Shown in pieces: positions 50,330-58,854 of a DNA stretch of 64,000 bases. The translations under genes and the position numbers were made by a program. The stretch covers positions 1,775,501 to 1,839,500 of the forward strand of contig NZ_JPOI01000001.1 in the NCBI RefSeq assembly GCF_000733845.1. Direction: 5' to 3'. The stretch is from Geobacillus vulcani PSS1 (GTDB lineage Bacteria > Bacillota > Bacilli > Bacillales > Anoxybacillaceae). The notes under the pieces are model-generated. The model saw only the letters and a list, made by a program, of their open reading frames with translations. It did no database searches and had not been told where the DNA came from. How positions within the stretch are numbered: position 1 is the stretch's first letter; each line of letters begins with the position of its first letter.

Positions 50330-52036
50330 TCACTCAACTTCAAGCCGGTCGGCGACGAGTGAGATTTGATTGACAAATGGCAATCCTGTTCCTTGTTCGA
50401 CTAACACCCGTGGATTGTATTTGACGATCAGACGGGATTGTCGCATGTCAGAGCTTGGAATGAAGTTCCACGGCTCACCGTCTTTCGGCTCGATCCGGCC
50501 GCGAAAGGCGTTGATGACGAGCCCGTTGATGTCTGTATCCGGAGCAGCCGCTCCGTTCCCGCGGGCGAACAACCCGCCTTCAATGTACAAATACGACCCG
50601 ACAGCATAAATCGTCGCGCTGCTGTCTGTATAAAAATACCCTTTTAAGTTCGGAATTTCACTTGAGTCTTGAAATTCATTGATGCGGGCGATATCGAGCG
50701 TGCCTTTGGACAACAACACGAGCCCTTTTCCATCTACTCCGTCGATATGGCTGTTGTAAATGGTCGTCTTGCCAGTGACGTAAATGCTCGCGTTCAACGC
50801 CAAGTTTCCAGTGAGCGTCAAATCACCGAACACGATCAAATTGCCGCGGACAGCCGCTGTTGATTTTGTCGGTCCTTCAATGCGGAGATTGCCATTGACA
50901 ATGAGCCATTGGTTTTGGCCATTTTGTTGCACGTCAATGCCGCGATAAAGGGTGATCTCCTTCCCTTCTGCGTCCAACCAAAGCGGCTTGTCTTTGGGCA
51001 TCTGATTGATAGATTGTTCATACGGCGTTTCGTCGTCTGTCACGACCCGAGCCAATTTCCCTTCTTGCTCAAGCTCCCGCGCTACATCGAGCGGCGGCTG
51101 GTGATCGTTTTCAATGCGCTCGATATACGCTTGTTGGGTTTCAGGCGACAACGGCGAGAGATCGGCCGCTTGAAGCAATTTATCTTTCACGGTGCGCTCG
51201 AAATCAGTATCGATGAAATCGTCCGTCTCTTGTTGAATGAGGGGGCCGCCATCGTCCGGCCATCCTGGGAAGAAAAGGCCTTCTTCCATTTGGAAAGTTC
51301 GGCCGCCAGTCTTCCAACAACTGCTCGTTTGCGTGCATGAAAACAGCAGCTTGTCATGAATGTGCCAAATCGAATCGTTCATTGATGCAGGCAGTCCGCC
51401 ATCGATAGGAGCGATCGTTAACTCGCCGCTTTTTTTCACGTAGTTTGCCGCGTTGCTGATGTAAGCGTTTTGTCCGGCGTATACGTTCCCTTGCTCCACG
51501 TAGACGCCGCCGTTTAAGATGACGGTTTCTTTTGATCCGAGCGCGTATTTGAGAAAACTGGGCGTATTCGTTAAAAAGACGAGCCGTTTGACTTTCCGCT
51601 CGCGATGGCCGTCCGTAAACGGTTTGGACAAATTGAGCGCGCGGAGGAACACTTTGTTCGTCGGAATGTTGTACAAGCGATAGGACACGTCTTCCACCTC
51701 CACGCCGTAGCGCGCTTTCAGCTTGCCGGCGATCGTCTCCGGGCTGGGGGTGTCCTCGTTAATACCGAGAAATGCATCCCATTGACTAGGGGTGAAAATG
51801 TCATGGTGAACAAAAAAATCATCGTCTGAAAGCTCAGCTTTAAGCTCAGCAATTGCTTCATTAAGGGCTGTTTTGGCTTCGTGAAACGATTCGATGTTCT
51901 CGACGCGCACCGTGGTAAATCGCGCTTGCTGGACGGCGACTGTAAAAATCGTCAAGCCGAGCAAAAAAAAGAGGGTGATCATGAGCATCGTTGTCACCAA
52001 ACTGTAGCCAGCGGCGTTCAAGCGCAGTCGGTTCAT
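50330..52036 (-). CDS. PilX-like minor pilin with beta-helix-like C-terminal domain
   Basis: A 568-residue protein. The N-terminus NAAGYSLVTTMLMITLFFLLG gives a pilin-type hydrophobic helix after a Gly, but position 5 after the Gly is Thr, not Glu. This is as in PilX/GspK-type subunits that cap a pilus. The middle is alpha/beta. The C-terminal half has repeated short strands (LIVNGNLRIEG, LIVFGDLTLTGNLAL, ASIYVTGKTTIYN), like bactofilin or polymer-forming beta-helices. A nearby cysteine pair (FSCTQTSSC) may form a disulfide outside the cell. ATG 52036 (reverse) has AAGGAGGGG upstream; a longer frame to 52075 does not. It is the last of three reverse genes. Confidence 0.78.
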   Translation of the reverse strand: MNRLRLNAAGYSLVTTMLMITLFFLLGLTIFTVAVQQARFTTVRVENIESFHEAKTALNEAIAELKAELSDDDFFVHHDIFTPSQWDAFLGINEDTPSPETIAGKLKARYGVEVEDVSYRLYNIPTNKVFLRALNLSKPFTDGHRERKVKRLVFLTNTPSFLKYALGSKETVILNGGVYVEQGNVYAGQNAYISNAANYVKKSGELTIAPIDGGLPASMNDSIWHIHDKLLFSCTQTSSCWKTGGRTFQMEEGLFFPGWPDDGGPLIQQETDDFIDTDFERTVKDKLLQAADLSPLSPETQQAYIERIENDHQPPLDVARELEQEGKLARVVTDDETPYEQSINQMPKDKPLWLDAEGKEITLYRGIDVQQNGQNQWLIVNGNLRIEGPTKSTAAVRGNLIVFGDLTLTGNLALNASIYVTGKTTIYNSHIDGVDGKGLVLLSKGTLDIARINEFQDSSEIPNLKGYFYTDSSATIYAVGSYLYIEGGLFARGNGAAAPDTDINGLVINAFRGRIEPKDGEPWNFIPSSDMRQSRLIVKYNPRVLVEQGTGLPFVNQISLVADRLEVE

Positions 52037-52078
52037 CGCAGCCCCTCCTTTCGCAGACAAAGTTTCGGAATGCAATAT

Positions 52079-52657
52079 TTAAAAACCAAATTCCGTTGTC
52101 AATGTAAACGGCGGCACATACAGCCAACCACTCGGATCGGCGTGTCGACGGTCGGAGACAATGAGACGGATTGTCATGACGCCGCTGCGGCAAAGGTTGC
52201 CTTCTTTTCGTGCGCAACGGAATGAAAACGATGAAGAGTCGCTCAGCAAAAAGCGGGAAGAGGTGATCGTTTCGCCATTGATCGCGAGCGCGCCGTCTTG
52301 GATGGACAGCGTCATCCGCTCGATGCTTTCCGGCTTTTTCTCTTCACGGGAGACAAGCCCGGTGTCCGCATCGGCTTTGAATTCTTCGTTTTTCACAAAG
52401 GTGACGGCCGTTAACGGCTTGTTCTCCTCTTGACTTTCCATTCCATCCGGAGAGAGCATGTACAGCTCGTTCATTATTCGGGCCATGGCGTAGTCCGCTT
52501 CGCTGCGCAAGTCGTTTTCGATGCCGATGCGTTCGTAGGCGCGAATGCCGGTTAAAAACACGGTGTAGATAGCGCCGATGATGAGCAAAGAAATGGAAAC
52601 GGCGGCCAACAGCTCGATCATCGTCATGCCGGCTTCGCTTCTAGCGGATCGTTTCAT
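52079..52657 (-). CDS. PilW-like minor pilin / prepilin
   Basis: A 192-residue prepilin. The leader is MKRSARSEAG, and cleavage after Gly10 would leave MTMIELLAAVSISLLIIGAI with Glu at mature position 5, a canonical type IV/II prepilin start. A globular domain with one cysteine pair (RCARKEGNLCRS) near the C-terminus follows. It is read from the reverse strand and overlaps the upstream pilin gene by 17 bases. The prepilin peptidase encoded at 61.7 kb is the likely processing enzyme. It resembles PilW/ComGF-type subunits in position and layout; exact orthology is not claimed. Confidence 0.83.
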   Translation of the reverse strand: MKRSARSEAGMTMIELLAAVSISLLIIGAIYTVFLTGIRAYERIGIENDLRSEADYAMARIMNELYMLSPDGMESQEENKPLTAVTFVKNEEFKADADTGLVSREEKKPESIERMTLSIQDGALAINGETITSSRFLLSDSSSFSFRCARKEGNLCRSGVMTIRLIVSDRRHADPSGWLYVPPFTLTTEFGF

Positions 52658-53261
52658 CGGTGATCACCCCTTCGACCCACGCTGTTTCGTTCGCTCGTTC
52701 GCCCCAACGGACGGTGGTGTATAATTTGGTCATGTAGCCGCCGGCGTTTGATTCGGCTGCTTTTTCCGTTTCAGCACGGATGCGCGCCTGCAGCGGCGCA
52801 GGCAAGGAAGCGAATTCCGACGATGAAGTGAATGCATCCCATGCCTCCTTGTCGTATCGGACAAGGTAAACGGAAGCTTCGTAGCGGACATCGTTGATTT
52901 TCGGGATGAACTGCGCTTCGCATACCGTATGCAGTTGGCCAGATTCACCGGCAAAAAACAGCGCCGCCAACGATTCGTTGCCGCAGTCGTCTTTGGTTAG
53001 CTCAAGAAACGGTGTTTGATGGTCTTCCATATACTCTTTTAGCCGGGAGAAATCTGTGTTTTTTTCAAAATAGACAGCGACGCCGCGGGCGACGTTGACG
53101 GCCACCGTCCGCCCTTGGTTGTAAGACGTATGCATCATCGCATTCGTGAAAAAGTAAAACAAACCGATTGCGACGCCCGATAAAAGAGTGATGGCCAGCA
53201 ACGTTTCGATCAACGTAAATCCTGCTTGACGACTAGGAAGAGGAAAATTGCTTCCCGCCAT
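52641..53261 (-). CDS. PilV-like minor pilin / prepilin
   Basis: A 206-residue prepilin. The leader is MAGSNFPLPSRQAG, then FTLIETLLAITLLSGVAIGLF with Glu at mature position 5. The globular part contains several cysteines (DDCGNESL, HTVCEAQF) that could form a disulfide. It is the first gene of the reverse-strand pilin block. Its start, ATG at 53261, follows AAGAAGGTTATG on the reverse strand. A TATAAT at 53295-53300 (reverse) may be the promoter -10. Confidence 0.85.
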   Translation of the reverse strand: MAGSNFPLPSRQAGFTLIETLLAITLLSGVAIGLFYFFTNAMMHTSYNQGRTVAVNVARGVAVYFEKNTDFSRLKEYMEDHQTPFLELTKDDCGNESLAALFFAGESGQLHTVCEAQFIPKINDVRYEASVYLVRYDKEAWDAFTSSSEFASLPAPLQARIRAETEKAAESNAGGYMTKLYTTVRWGERANETAWVEGVITDETIR

Positions 53262-53404
53262 TTGTCATAACCTTCTTTCAAAATATGTAACTTTATTATA
53301 CAATATTTTCGAGTCGAACCATGTAGAATTTTAGGATAAGAGAACGAGCAATGGCATATTTGGCGCGTTATTGCCAATGATACGCCGGGAAGGAACGGGT
53401 AGGC
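53262..53404. other. Divergent promoter region between minor pilins and main pilus operon
   Basis: 143 bases, A/T-rich, between divergent transcription units. The reverse strand carries TATAAT at 53295-53300. On the forward strand only a weak TAGAAT near 53324 is seen. Shared control of both units is possible but not shown. Confidence 0.5.
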
Positions 53405-55024
53405 ATGTGGAAAGAGGCGGTTGTTTACGTTATTGCATTCATAGTAGCGCTGTTGGCTGTTTGGCTGTTGCCGCTTGGCTTCAGCCGGGCCGGGGGCGCG
53501 GCGGTTGTGGCGGCTGCTTTTTTGGCTGCGGGGCTGGCGCAGTTGGCTGAATCGGTGATTCCTTTGTGGCAGATCATCCTGCTCGTTGGAGGGTTGCTGT
53601 TGGCGGGATCGTATTTGCTTGATCGTTGGTTCGGCCCGCTTCTTTACCGATCGGTGGAAACGGAGGAAGCTGGCGAGCGGAGAACGGGAGGATGGAAAGG
53701 GAGTGGTGACCAGACGGCGGCCGGCGATAGGGATAGGACGATGGTCCAGAATGCAACGGAGAATCTAGTCGATTCAGCCTGGACGGCAGCTTTTGGACAA
53801 AATGACGCCTCTAGGGGATTTCAAGGTGCTGACTCGAGTGGGGAAGCGTTGCGATCGCACGTACAGGAAACCGGTAACACCGTTTCAGGAGCGTCGCTTG
53901 CAGAGTCGGAAGCAACTTCGGGGGAGACGGAGCGGGCGCCGAAATCCAGCGAGGGGCGCCGGGAAGAACAGACTGCTTTCTTGCTTCGATCGATGGATGG
54001 CATAGAGGAAGCCGCTTCCGATCCCAGAGCGGATCAAACGAAGTTGGAGGAGCTGCTTTCGGTGGATTCGGCCGATGCGGAGCAAAAAATGCGCTCCGTG
54101 GACCGAGACGATGCCGAGCGAGAGGGGTTTTTCCCGTTGGATTCGGATCGTGCGGAGCTGGAGAAGTTGTCCGCCTTGGATTTGAATGGAGCAGAGCCGG
54201 CCGCCATGACGGGTGACGGTGGCGGGCCGAATGTCGAGCCAACGCGCCGCCTGCGCGATTGGCTTGATGAGCTGCCGGTCTCGATGACGCCAGACATCGA
54301 AGCGGCGGTGATGCAGACGGGAGCGGCCGACGACGGCCGCGGCCTGTTGCAGGTGCTTGATTTCAGCCATGAAGAAGAGGAGGCGCAACTTTCCGCGTTC
54401 ATGTCTTCTAGCTCGGCGGGCGTTTTTGCTGTAGAAAACAGACTGCCTTCCGGCCAGGCAATGCCGCGTGAAGGGGCGTTTTTGGAAGAAGCAATGCCAG
54501 GTATTGTTGACCGTTCGCTGTCGGGAACGGACGAGGCTGCTGAACCGCCCTGTCAGGAGGAGGCGATGAAAGCAGGGTCTGACAGGCAGGAAGGGCATCG
54601 AGCGGAGCATGGCTGGTCGGAAGGCGAACAATCAACCGAACGCCGCGAGCCGGAAGAAGATGGGCAAACGGAAAGCCGGCGGGAGAAAGAGAGCGAACGG
54701 GCAACACGAATGATTGGTCCGGAAGTCGTGCAAGCGGTCGCTCTTGAATTGCGCTTCAACCGCCATCGGTTGGGCGCCGCCGATTACGAGCGCTGCCTCC
54801 GCCGATGTTTGGACGCTCCGCTTTCTGACCGCGACTATTACGTATTGGCCCGTTTGTTAATGGAACATTATGCAGTAGAACAACAGTACGCCAAGCTCGC
54901 AGCATGGCTTGAGGAGCTCGCTGACCGTTTTCACGCCTATCCGGTTGTGTCCGAAGAGTTGGCGCTTTGGCGGCAGTTTGCCGCAACACTAGCAAACAGT
55001 TGGGGTGAAAAGGATGAAAGCTAG
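53405..55024 (+). CDS. Membrane-anchored acidic protein of the pilus operon, unknown
   Basis: A 539-residue protein with three N-terminal membrane helices (about 6-26, 31-51, 52-72). A long, acidic, probably disordered segment (about 80-440) follows, then a helical C-terminal domain (about 445-535) rich in Leu, Arg and Tyr (LELRFNRHRLGAADYERCLRR, YYVLARLLMEHY), possibly TPR-like. Inside the acidic part are four short imperfect units around D-x-x-x-AE (SVDSADAEQ, SVDRDDAER, PLDSDRAEL, ALDLNGAEP). I do not recognise the family. It heads the long pilus operon and overlaps the next gene by 11 bases. The ATG at 53405 has a purine-rich AAGGAACGGGTAGG upstream. Confidence 0.75.
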   Translation: MWKEAVVYVIAFIVALLAVWLLPLGFSRAGGAAVVAAAFLAAGLAQLAESVIPLWQIILLVGGLLLAGSYLLDRWFGPLLYRSVETEEAGERRTGGWKGSGDQTAAGDRDRTMVQNATENLVDSAWTAAFGQNDASRGFQGADSSGEALRSHVQETGNTVSGASLAESEATSGETERAPKSSEGRREEQTAFLLRSMDGIEEAASDPRADQTKLEELLSVDSADAEQKMRSVDRDDAEREGFFPLDSDRAELEKLSALDLNGAEPAAMTGDGGGPNVEPTRRLRDWLDELPVSMTPDIEAAVMQTGAADDGRGLLQVLDFSHEEEEAQLSAFMSSSSAGVFAVENRLPSGQAMPREGAFLEEAMPGIVDRSLSGTDEAAEPPCQEEAMKAGSDRQEGHRAEHGWSEGEQSTERREPEEDGQTESRREKESERATRMIGPEVVQAVALELRFNRHRLGAADYERCLRRCLDAPLSDRDYYVLARLLMEHYAVEQQYAKLAAWLEELADRFHAYPVVSEELALWRQFAATLANSWGEKDES

Positions 55025-55793
55025 CGCGCAAATCATTGGACTGCCGATCATCAGCATTGCTGACGGTGCACAAATCGGCACGGTGAAAAGTTTGGTGATC
55101 AACCCGGACAAAGGATCGATCGATTTTTTGACCGTGGAACAAGACGATGTGCAACTCAGTTTAAAGGCCATTCCGTTTAAAAAAGTCGTCGGCATCGGCG
55201 AGTTTGCCGTGACGGTGGAGCAAGGGCACGATGTAATTGACCTCTCAGAAATTCCGATCGCCAATCAGCTCGTCAATAAGCAAATCCGCATTAAAAATAC
55301 GAAAGCCATCACGCGCAAAGGGCAGCTGCTCGGCGAGGTCCGCGAGTTTTTCGTCGATGAAGAGTCGGGGGATATTGTCGGCATCGCTCTTCAGCTCGAG
55401 AAGGGGGAAGCGGTGCTGCCGGCCTCGGAAGTGTTGACGTACGGCAAAGATATTTTGGTCGTCAATGACGGAGCGAACGAATCGCTTCTTGATGACCCAG
55501 CGCAGTTGTTGAAGGCAGAAAGCATCGAGCCAACCGGCGGCATGGCGGAAGAGGACGTTTCCGCGCAAATAGAGGCGATGGCCGAAAGTGCGGAAAATGT
55601 TGAAGCGCTGCAGTCGCTGAGGGAAAAACAAGTTGCGTTGTTGGCTGGAAAGCGGCTGACAAAAGACATTTATGATACAGACGGCCGCCTGCTGTTTAAG
55701 GCGGGCGCTCTGCTTGGTGAAGAGGATGTGCGCAGGGCGCAAGAGGCGGGGCCAAGCGTCATCGTCGATGTCTCGATGAATGTGGAGGCGTAA
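55014..55793 (+). CDS. PRC-barrel domain protein of the pilus operon
   Basis: A 259-residue cytoplasmic protein with two consecutive PRC-barrel-like modules. The first (about 3-80) contains GLPIISIADGAQIGTVKSLVI. The second (about 88-160) contains LVNKQIRIKNTKAITRKG then GEVREFFVDEESGDIVGI. The helical tail ends in a strand-rich unit with GKRLTKDIYDTDGRLL. PRC barrels occur in RimM, photosynthetic reaction centres and sporulation YlmC/YmxH proteins; they usually bind partner proteins. The role in the pilus operon is unknown. ATG 55014 follows GGGGTG and lies within the previous gene. Confidence 0.8.
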   Translation: MKASAQIIGLPIISIADGAQIGTVKSLVINPDKGSIDFLTVEQDDVQLSLKAIPFKKVVGIGEFAVTVEQGHDVIDLSEIPIANQLVNKQIRIKNTKAITRKGQLLGEVREFFVDEESGDIVGIALQLEKGEAVLPASEVLTYGKDILVVNDGANESLLDDPAQLLKAESIEPTGGMAEEDVSAQIEAMAESAENVEALQSLREKQVALLAGKRLTKDIYDTDGRLLFKAGALLGEEDVRRAQEAGPSVIVDVSMNVEA

Positions 55794-55810
55794 TGTAAGG
55801 AGGGTCGGCG

Positions 55811-57181
55811 GTGAAAAAGGCTGCCGCGTGGAAATTGTTTGTTGTCATGGCTGTTTGCACCGTCTATTTTATCGCTTTTTCGCATCTGGGCACCCTCGCC
55901 TATGATGCGTTAGTCCCGGATGACGGCCGCCTTGGCCCGGGCACGGCCGTCGGTCCGGTGTCACTCTCCGGCATGACGCCGGAAACAGCCCGACAGGCGG
56001 TTGCCGAGCGAGTAAACGAGTGGCGGGCGACCGCTTCCATTTCTTTGCAGTACCAAGAGAAGCGCATTGACCTGCCGGCGGATGCGTTTGCGTTTCGTCT
56101 TGCCGAGAGCACGAAGCGGTTTGTCGACGGGAGGCGCACGCCGCTGTTTGTGATCGCTGATTTAGAAAAGTGCCTCCAAGCGGCGGCGGCCATTGTTCCT
56201 CCAGCGGCGTTATCGGCGCTTGACATCAAGAAGCTTGGGGCGGATTTAGAGGGACAGGCGGCTCAGCTGCAAAAGCCATCATCTCCGATCGACCTGGCTC
56301 GTTACATATCATTGGCAAACGGTCGACAGCCAGTCGTCAGCGAAGCGGCCGCATCGTTGCCTGACTCTTCGGCCGTCCGCTGGCTGTCTGGAGAGCGGCG
56401 CGCGGTGATCAAGGCGAAACAGTTGTTTTCGTTTGGCGACTATATGAAAAGGGTGAAGGCCGATTTGTCCGATGAGGCGGCTGATGCGATCGCTTCAGCG
56501 GTGTACCGGGCGGTGCTGGCGACCAATTTCACTGTCGTGGAGCGCTATACAAGCCGTATGTTGCCGGATGGAGTGGCTCCCGGCTTTGAGGCGGCCATTA
56601 GCGGCGGCCGCGATTTGGAATGGTTCAACCCCAACACGACCGACTACACGCTTCTTCTCCGGCATGATGGGCGAAAAGTGCATGTTGCCATTCTTGGCTT
56701 GCCGTTTGCCTATCAATATATCATCCGCCTGGGCGAGGCGGAGTCCATCGAACCGCGTGTCATCGTCCGCTATGACGCGCGCTTGGCGCCGGGCGAGAAG
56801 AGGACGGAACAAATCGGGCGGCCGGGGCTGGTTGTGACGGTGGAGCGCGAAGTGCGCGACGGCGCTCGGCTCGTGCGCAAAGAAACGGTGAGCGAAGATT
56901 TTTATCCGCCAACGTATACGATTCACGTGCGCGGCCTGGAAGTGCCGGAAAGCAATGTTGGGCAAAGCGGCGACAGAGAAGGCGGAACGATGGAGCCGTC
57001 GAATGGGGTGACGGAAAACAATGGAGCGGCGAATCAACCGGATTCGACTGCGGAAAACAGCGGCAGGAATATAGAGAGCGGGACCACGTCAAAGAAAGGC
57101 GATGAGGCAGAAAACGGGGAATCGGTCTCTGCCGTTGGCAGTGAAGAGAAGACGGATGCGGGCGGAGGGAAGGAAAAATGA
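55811..57181 (+). CDS. Single-pass envelope protein with VanW-like and G5-like regions
   Basis: A 456-residue protein with an N-terminal membrane segment (about 8-30) and the rest outside. Residues about 35-240 resemble the putative peptidoglycan-binding region found before VanW domains. About 240-305 looks VanW-like (YTSRMLPDGVAPGFEAAI, EWFNPNTTDYTLLLR). About 310-385 is G5-like (EKRTEQIGRPGLVVTVEREV). The final 70 residues are low-complexity, rich in Gly, Asn, Ser and Glu. G5 domains bind N-acetylglucosamine or zinc in other proteins, so wall contact is plausible. GTG 55811 follows GGAGGG, and the gene overlaps pilB by ATGA. Confidence 0.75.
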   Translation: MKKAAAWKLFVVMAVCTVYFIAFSHLGTLAYDALVPDDGRLGPGTAVGPVSLSGMTPETARQAVAERVNEWRATASISLQYQEKRIDLPADAFAFRLAESTKRFVDGRRTPLFVIADLEKCLQAAAAIVPPAALSALDIKKLGADLEGQAAQLQKPSSPIDLARYISLANGRQPVVSEAAASLPDSSAVRWLSGERRAVIKAKQLFSFGDYMKRVKADLSDEAADAIASAVYRAVLATNFTVVERYTSRMLPDGVAPGFEAAISGGRDLEWFNPNTTDYTLLLRHDGRKVHVAILGLPFAYQYIIRLGEAESIEPRVIVRYDARLAPGEKRTEQIGRPGLVVTVEREVRDGARLVRKETVSEDFYPPTYTIHVRGLEVPESNVGQSGDREGGTMEPSNGVTENNGAANQPDSTAENSGRNIESGTTSKKGDEAENGESVSAVGSEEKTDAGGGKEK

Positions 57182-58842
57182 GCAAAAAGCACGAACGGAA
57201 ACGGCTTGGTGATTTGCTTGTCGAAGCGGGGTTGATCACCGAAAGCCAGCTGGCCGAGGCGCTGCGCGAGAAGGCGCCCGGACAAAAGCTCGGCGACGCC
57301 TTGCTGCAGCGCGGCTACATCACGGAACAGCAGTTGATTGAAGCGCTCGAGTTTCAGCTCGGCATTCCGCACGTCAGTTTGTACCGCTACCCGATCGATC
57401 CAAAAGCGACAAACCTTGTGCCGAAAGAGTTTGCCCGCCGCCATATGGTCATGCCGCTCAAGGTGGAAGGCGATCGGCTGCTCGTTGCCATGGCCGATCC
57501 AATGGACTTTTTCGCCATCGACGATTTACGCCTGTCGACCGGGTTTCAAATTGAAACGGCGATTGCTTCAAAAGACGATATTTTGCGGGCGATCAATAAA
57601 TATTACGACATCGACGAAGCGTTTGAGGATTTTTTGCAAACGCCGCCCCCTGAGGTGCGCGTCGACGAGCGGGCTGCTGAGGACGATTCTCCCATCGTTC
57701 GCTTGGTGAACCAAATTTTGCAGCTCGCTGTTGAACAGCGGGCGAGCGACATTCATATCGATCCACAGGAGACGAAAGTGCTCATCCGCTATCGGATCGA
57801 CGGTTTGCTTCGCACCGAACGAGCGCTGCCGAAACATATGCAAAGCATGTTGACGGCGAGAATTAAAATTTTGGCCCATATGGACATCACTGAACACCGC
57901 GTGCCGCAAGATGGGCGGATCAAAATGGACATCGATTTTCATCCGGTCGATTTGCGCGTTTCCACGCTGCCGACCGTATACGGCGAGAAAATCGTCATGC
58001 GCGTTCTCGACTTGGGTGCAGCTTTAAATGATATTCATAAACTTGGCTTCAATCCGGTTAATTTCGATCGGTTCATTCGCTTGATCGAGCGGCCGAACGG
58101 CATCGTCTTGATCACCGGACCGACCGGTTCGGGGAAATCGTCGACGCTCTATGCGGCGCTCAACCATTTAAACAGCGAGCATGTGAACATTATTACGATT
58201 GAAGATCCAGTCGAATATCAGATCGAAGGCGTCAACCAAATTCAAGTCAACCCGAATGTCGGCTTGACGTTCGCCCAAGGGCTCCGCTCGATTTTGCGTC
58301 AAGACCCGAACATCATCATGGTTGGGGAGATTCGCGACCGCGAGACGGCGGAAGTGGCGATTCGCGCTTCGCTTACGGGCCATTTAGTGTTGAGCACGCT
58401 CCATACGAACGATGCATTAAGCACGATTACCCGCCTGATCGATATGGGAATTGAGCCGTTTTTAGTGGCCACATCGCTTGCCGGCGTTGTCTCGCAGCGG
58501 CTTGTGCGCCGCGTCTGCCGCGACTGCCAAGAGGTGTATGAGCCGACGAAGCGGGAGCGGGACATTTTCGCCCGCCGCGGCATCGACGTCCGCCAACTCG
58601 TCCGTGGCCGCGGCTGTCCGACGTGCAACATGACCGGTTACCGCGGACGGCTGGCGATTCACGAGCTGCTTGTCGTCACCGAGGAGATGCGGCGCGTCAT
58701 TTTAAACAATGAACCGTTTTCGAAATTGCGCGAGCTTGCTATGCAAAACAAAATGATTTTTTTGCTGGATGACGGGCTGTTGAAAGTGAAGCAAGGGTTG
58801 ACCACGCTTGAAGAAGTGCTGAAAGTGGCCATTTTGCATTGA
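57178..58842 (+). CDS. pilB: Type IV pilus assembly ATPase PilB
   Basis: Hexameric secretion ATPase that powers pilus extension. The 554-residue product has an N-terminal GspE-N (MshEN-like) domain (KRLGDLLVEAGLITESQL, then KLGDALLQRGYITEQQLIEAL). Walker A GPTGSGKSS starts at Gly314. It has an Asp box (ITIEDPVEYQ), Walker B IIMVGEIRDRETAE, and the tetracysteine zinc site CRDCQE..CPTCNMTGYRGR that marks assembly ATPases. The N-terminal MshEN-like repeats may bind cyclic di-GMP. It starts within the stop of the G5-like gene. Confidence 0.96.
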   Translation: MSKKHERKRLGDLLVEAGLITESQLAEALREKAPGQKLGDALLQRGYITEQQLIEALEFQLGIPHVSLYRYPIDPKATNLVPKEFARRHMVMPLKVEGDRLLVAMADPMDFFAIDDLRLSTGFQIETAIASKDDILRAINKYYDIDEAFEDFLQTPPPEVRVDERAAEDDSPIVRLVNQILQLAVEQRASDIHIDPQETKVLIRYRIDGLLRTERALPKHMQSMLTARIKILAHMDITEHRVPQDGRIKMDIDFHPVDLRVSTLPTVYGEKIVMRVLDLGAALNDIHKLGFNPVNFDRFIRLIERPNGIVLITGPTGSGKSSTLYAALNHLNSEHVNIITIEDPVEYQIEGVNQIQVNPNVGLTFAQGLRSILRQDPNIIMVGEIRDRETAEVAIRASLTGHLVLSTLHTNDALSTITRLIDMGIEPFLVATSLAGVVSQRLVRRVCRDCQEVYEPTKRERDIFARRGIDVRQLVRGRGCPTCNMTGYRGRLAIHELLVVTEEMRRVILNNEPFSKLRELAMQNKMIFLLDDGLLKVKQGLTTLEEVLKVAILH

Positions 58843-58854
58843 TGGGTGAGACGG

